Below, piece by piece: positions 5,031 through 7,469 of a stretch of DNA of 7,469 bases. A program made the translations under genes and the position numbers. Where the stretch lies: the NCBI GenBank assembly GCA_937891725.1, contig CALAHL010000012.1, positions 1 to 7,469 of the forward strand. Reading direction: 5' to 3'. The notes beneath the pieces are model-generated. The model was not told where the DNA came from. It was given only the letters and a program-made list of their open reading frames with translations, and searched no databases. The DNA is from an uncultured Rhodospirillaceae bacterium. GTDB taxonomy: Bacteria; Pseudomonadota; Alphaproteobacteria; Thalassobaculales; Thalassobaculaceae. The stretch's first letter is position 1. Every line of letters begins with the position of its first letter.

Positions 5031-7325
5031 TCAGTTCGCGGTCTTCGCCGCCTTGAAGCGCGCGTGCTCCTGCGCGTCCACGACTGCCAACGCGGTCATA
5101 TTGATGATCCCGCGTGTCGTGACCGACTGACTCAGGATATGGATCGGCTTGGCGGTTCCGACCAGCATCGGTCCCACAGAAAGCCCCTGGCCGACCGATT
5201 TCAGCAGGTTGAATGCGATATTGGCCGCGTCGAGGGTCGGCATCACCAGCAGATTGGCAGACCCGCTGAGCCGCGCATTCGGGAAGATCCGCTCCCGCAG
5301 CGCCTCGGAAATCGCGGTGTCGGCGTGCATTTCGCCCTCGACTTCCAGGTCGGGATGGCGCTGCGACAGCCGACGCACCGCCTCCCGCATTTTCAAAGCC
5401 GAGGGTTCGGATGTCGACCCGAACTGGGAATGGGACAGGAACGCCACCTTCGGCACCAGACCGAACGCCCGCACCTCCTGGCTGGCCAACTCGACCATCT
5501 CGACCAGTTCGTCCGCCGACGGGTCCAGCGAGACGTGGGTATCGACAATGAAATAGGTACCTTGGGGCAGGATCAGCAGGCTGACAGCCGACAGGCCCTG
5601 GACTCCCTTTCGGCAGCCGATCACCGCCTGAACATGTTTCAGATGGTCCCAATACCGCCCCACAGCCCCGCAAATCGCCGCATCCGCCTCACCGCGATAC
5701 AGCATCAGGGCGGCGATCACTGTGTCGTTGGTCCGCACAACCTCGCGCGCCCGGTCCGGCGTGACGCCATCGCGCTCGAGAAGACCGTGATAGGTATCGG
5801 AGTACTGGTCATACCGGCTGTCGCTCAACGGGTTGACCACCTCGTAGTCACGGCCCTCGATCAGGCGCAGGCCGAATTTCTCGATCCGCCGACCAATCAC
5901 ATCCGGCCGTCCGACCAAGGTCGGTATCGCCAGCTTCTCGTCGACGACGGTCTGGACCGCCCGCAGCACCCGCTCGTCCTCGCCCTCGGCGTAGACCACC
6001 CGTTTCGGATCGGCGCGGGCATGCTCGAACACCGGCCGCATGACCTGGCCCGACCGGTAGACGAATTCTGACAGGCGCTCCCGATAGGCCACGAAATCCT
6101 CGATCGGACGGGCCGCCACGCCAGAATCCATCGCCGCCTGCGCCACCCGAGGGGCGATCTCCATGATCAGGCGCGGATCGAAGGGTTTGGGGATGATGTA
6201 TTCGGGACCGAAGGACAGCTCCTGTCCGGAATAGGCGGTGGCGACGATGTCGGAGCTTTCCTGCATGGCCAGATCCGCGATTGCCTTGACCGCCGCGACC
6301 TTCATCTCCTCGTTGATGGTGCTGGCACCGACATCGAGCGCCCCACGGAAGATGAACGGAAAGCACAGGACGTTGTTGACCTGGTTGGGATAATCCGACC
6401 GACCTGTCGCGATGATGGCGTCCGGCCGAGCCGCCTTGGCGACCTCCGGGGTGATCTCGGGGTTCGGATTGGCCAGCGCCATGATGATCGGCTTGTCCGC
6501 CATCTTCGCCAACATCTCTGGCTTCAGAACATTCGGCGCCGAAAGACCTAAAAAGACGTCCGCCCCGTCGATCACGTCGGCCAGGGTGCGCGCCTCGGTC
6601 TCCACCGCATACCGCTCGATAATGCCATTCATCTGATTCCGGCCGCGATACACCACACCGTCGATATCGGTAAGCGTGACGTTCTCTTTCTTGAGACCCA
6701 TCTCCACCAGAAGGTTGACGCAGGCCATCGCCGCCGCACCGGCCCCCGACGTGACCAGTTTGATATCCTCGAACCTCTTGCCGACCAGACGGAGCGCATT
6801 GAACACCGCTGCGCCCACGATGATCGCCGTGCCGTGCTGGTCGTCGTGGAAGACCGGGATATTCATCCGCTCCCGCAGCCGCCGTTCGATCTCGAAACAT
6901 TCCGGCGCCTTGATGTCCTCCAAATTGATGCCGCCGAAGGTGGGCTCCAGTGCCGCGACGATGTCGCAGAACTTGTCCACATCCAGCTCATCCACCTCCA
7001 GGTCGAACACGTCGATATTGGCGAATTTCTTGAACAGAGCCGCCTTGCCCTCCATCACCGGCTTGGAGGCAAGCGGGCCGATATTTCCCAAACCCAGAAC
7101 TGCCGTCCCGTTGGTGATCACCGCCACGAGATTCTGTCGGCTGGTCAAGGTGGCAGCGGCGGCCGGATTCTCAGCAATTTCAGTGCAGGCGTAGGCAACA
7201 CCCGGTGAGTAGGCAAGCGCCAAATCGCGCTGCGTCGCCATCGGTTTGGTCGGAATTACGGCCAATTTTCCGGGTTGCGGCATGGTGTGATAATGGAGGG
7301 CCGCTTCCTTGAGATCGTCCGTCAT
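5031..7325 (-). CDS. maeB: NADP-dependent malic enzyme with C-terminal phosphotransacetylase-like domain
   Basis: This enzyme decarboxylates malate oxidatively to pyruvate, yielding NADPH, and links the TCA cycle to pyruvate and lipid synthesis. The 764 residues are the normal size for the MaeB hybrid. The malic enzyme part (about 1-425) contains the catalytic Tyr39 in AYSPGVA, Lys94 in MEGKAALF, the metal-binding acidic residues in NLEDI (134-138) and FHDDQHGTA (Asp161/Asp162), a nucleotide-binding TSGAGAAAMA (192-201), ANPNPEI (285-291) and VNNVLCFPF (316-324). The remainder (about 430-764) resembles phosphotransacetylase: RVVYAEGEDERVLRA (442-456) and PKVAFLSHSQFGS (625-637). In studied hybrids this domain does not make acetyl phosphate but controls oligomerisation and acetyl-CoA inhibition. 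The ATG at 7325 matches family N-termini (MTDDLKEAALHYH) and has AAGGGA 8 bases upstream. An in-frame ATG at 7442 would add 39 unfamiliar residues and is rejected. Cofactor preference is inferred from the family. Confidence 0.95.
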   Translation of the reverse strand: MTDDLKEAALHYHTMPQPGKLAVIPTKPMATQRDLALAYSPGVAYACTEIAENPAAAATLTSRQNLVAVITNGTAVLGLGNIGPLASKPVMEGKAALFKKFANIDVFDLEVDELDVDKFCDIVAALEPTFGGINLEDIKAPECFEIERRLRERMNIPVFHDDQHGTAIIVGAAVFNALRLVGKRFEDIKLVTSGAGAAAMACVNLLVEMGLKKENVTLTDIDGVVYRGRNQMNGIIERYAVETEARTLADVIDGADVFLGLSAPNVLKPEMLAKMADKPIIMALANPNPEITPEVAKAARPDAIIATGRSDYPNQVNNVLCFPFIFRGALDVGASTINEEMKVAAVKAIADLAMQESSDIVATAYSGQELSFGPEYIIPKPFDPRLIMEIAPRVAQAAMDSGVAARPIEDFVAYRERLSEFVYRSGQVMRPVFEHARADPKRVVYAEGEDERVLRAVQTVVDEKLAIPTLVGRPDVIGRRIEKFGLRLIEGRDYEVVNPLSDSRYDQYSDTYHGLLERDGVTPDRAREVVRTNDTVIAALMLYRGEADAAICGAVGRYWDHLKHVQAVIGCRKGVQGLSAVSLLILPQGTYFIVDTHVSLDPSADELVEMVELASQEVRAFGLVPKVAFLSHSQFGSTSEPSALKMREAVRRLSQRHPDLEVEGEMHADTAISEALRERIFPNARLSGSANLLVMPTLDAANIAFNLLKSVGQGLSVGPMLVGTAKPIHILSQSVTTRGIINMTALAVVDAQEHARFKAAKTAN

Positions 7326-7469
7326 ACCTATGGTCCCTTGGCTTCGTGAACGGACACTGATGAAGGTCCGCCATTGTCCGGATGACCTTACACAAGGACC
7401 GAGGACGTCCCAAGGACCAAAGCCCAAAGAACCGCCGTCCAATGGATCGATATGACTTTTGGATGATAT
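7326..7469 (-). promoter_or_regulatory. maeB upstream leader with possible SD-sequestering pairings
   Basis: This 144-base stretch before maeB has no convincing gene. The SD region, CCAAGGGACCA on the minus strand (7341-7331), is complementary, apart from one bulged G, to TGGTCCTTGG upstream (7419-7410). A second GGTCCTTG copy (7400-7393) offers an alternative partner. Two further 6-bp inverted repeats interlock: AAGGTC/GACCTT (7363-7368 with 7384-7389) and CGGACA/TGTCCG (7351-7356 with 7375-7380). A weak promoter could be TTGGGA (7413-7408) and TAAGGT (7390-7385) with 17-bp spacing. If that is the promoter, the first anti-SD copy would lie outside the transcript. All of this is sequence reading without folding energies. 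Confidence 0.3.
7393..7418. repeat. Paired CAAGGACC direct repeats flanking a GGACGTCC palindrome
   Basis: CAAGGACC occurs at 7393-7400 and 7411-7418 (+ strand), 18 bases apart start to start. The perfect 8-bp palindrome GGACGTCC (7403-7410) sits between them. The arrangement could be a regulator binding site upstream of maeB or part of a leader structure. Function is unknown. Confidence 0.4.

Noticed and set aside
5024..5040. Direct repeat CGCGAAC on the minus strand spanning the maeB stop
   Set aside because: It is a 7-base repeat partly within codons. It forms no hairpin or T-tract, so it does not support a terminator.
4055..5056. + strand open frame of 333 residues opposite mgtE and the maeB end
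   Set aside because: It is a shadow of mgtE, with low-complexity His/Arg/Leu/Pro composition and no motif.
4971..6071. + strand open frame of 366 residues opposite maeB
   Set aside because: It lies wholly antisense to the phosphotransacetylase-like part of maeB and has shadow-type composition.
5848..6900. - strand open frame of 350 residues inside maeB in another frame
   Set aside because: It overlaps the malic enzyme frame completely and has extreme Gly/Arg content with no domain.
7326..7442. In-frame N-terminal extension of maeB from the ATG at 7442
   Set aside because: The 39 added residues do not resemble MaeB N-termini, whereas the ATG at 7325 has a good SD and the family-typical beginning.

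Overview
The window looks like chromosomal DNA of a high-GC alphaproteobacterium. The protein flavour suggests a Rhodospirillales-like heterotroph, but this is inference from sequence style and no database search was run. Apart from the 3' end of one gene on the + strand at the left edge, every gene lies on the - strand. No RNA gene, insertion sequence, CRISPR array, phage gene or other sign of recent transfer is visible. Coding density is very high, and every gap between genes is under 150 bases.

Layout from left to right. (1) 1-209 (+) is the C-terminus of an N-formylglutamate amidohydrolase. It converges on the next gene across 23 bases. (2) 233-3332 (-) is a tight five-gene block. Read in its own direction it holds a LiuR-like MerR regulator, a PaaI-type hotdog thioesterase, isovaleryl-CoA dehydrogenase, 3-methyladenine DNA glycosylase I (Tag) and a RidA-superfamily protein. 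Four of the five junctions are stop/start overlaps or 4-base gaps, so the block is almost certainly one translationally coupled operon. A 16-bp imperfect palindrome just upstream of the regulator is a good candidate operator. (3) 3383-4972 (-) is an MgtE-type Mg2+ transporter with an acidic/basic N-terminal extension. (4) 5031-7325 (-) is a MaeB-type malic enzyme fused to a phosphotransacetylase-like domain. A 144-base leader upstream of it is rich in short repeats and alternative pairings, some of which could cover the ribosome binding site.

How the genes work together. The regulator, thioesterase and isovaleryl-CoA dehydrogenase fit leucine/isovalerate catabolism: the dehydrogenase makes 3-methylcrotonyl-CoA, and the thioesterase could trim acyl-CoA pools. 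The methylcrotonyl-CoA carboxylase genes that often follow this dehydrogenase are absent; a DNA repair glycosylase and a RidA-like protein take their place. MaeB makes pyruvate and NADPH from malate and needs a divalent metal, so its proximity to MgtE is compatible with shared physiology but proves nothing.

The window is mostly ordinary core metabolism. No clearly new biological system was found. The points most worth a second look are the operon composition, the RidA-like protein without its usual catalytic arginine, the candidate LiuR operator, and the structured leaders of maeB and mgtE.
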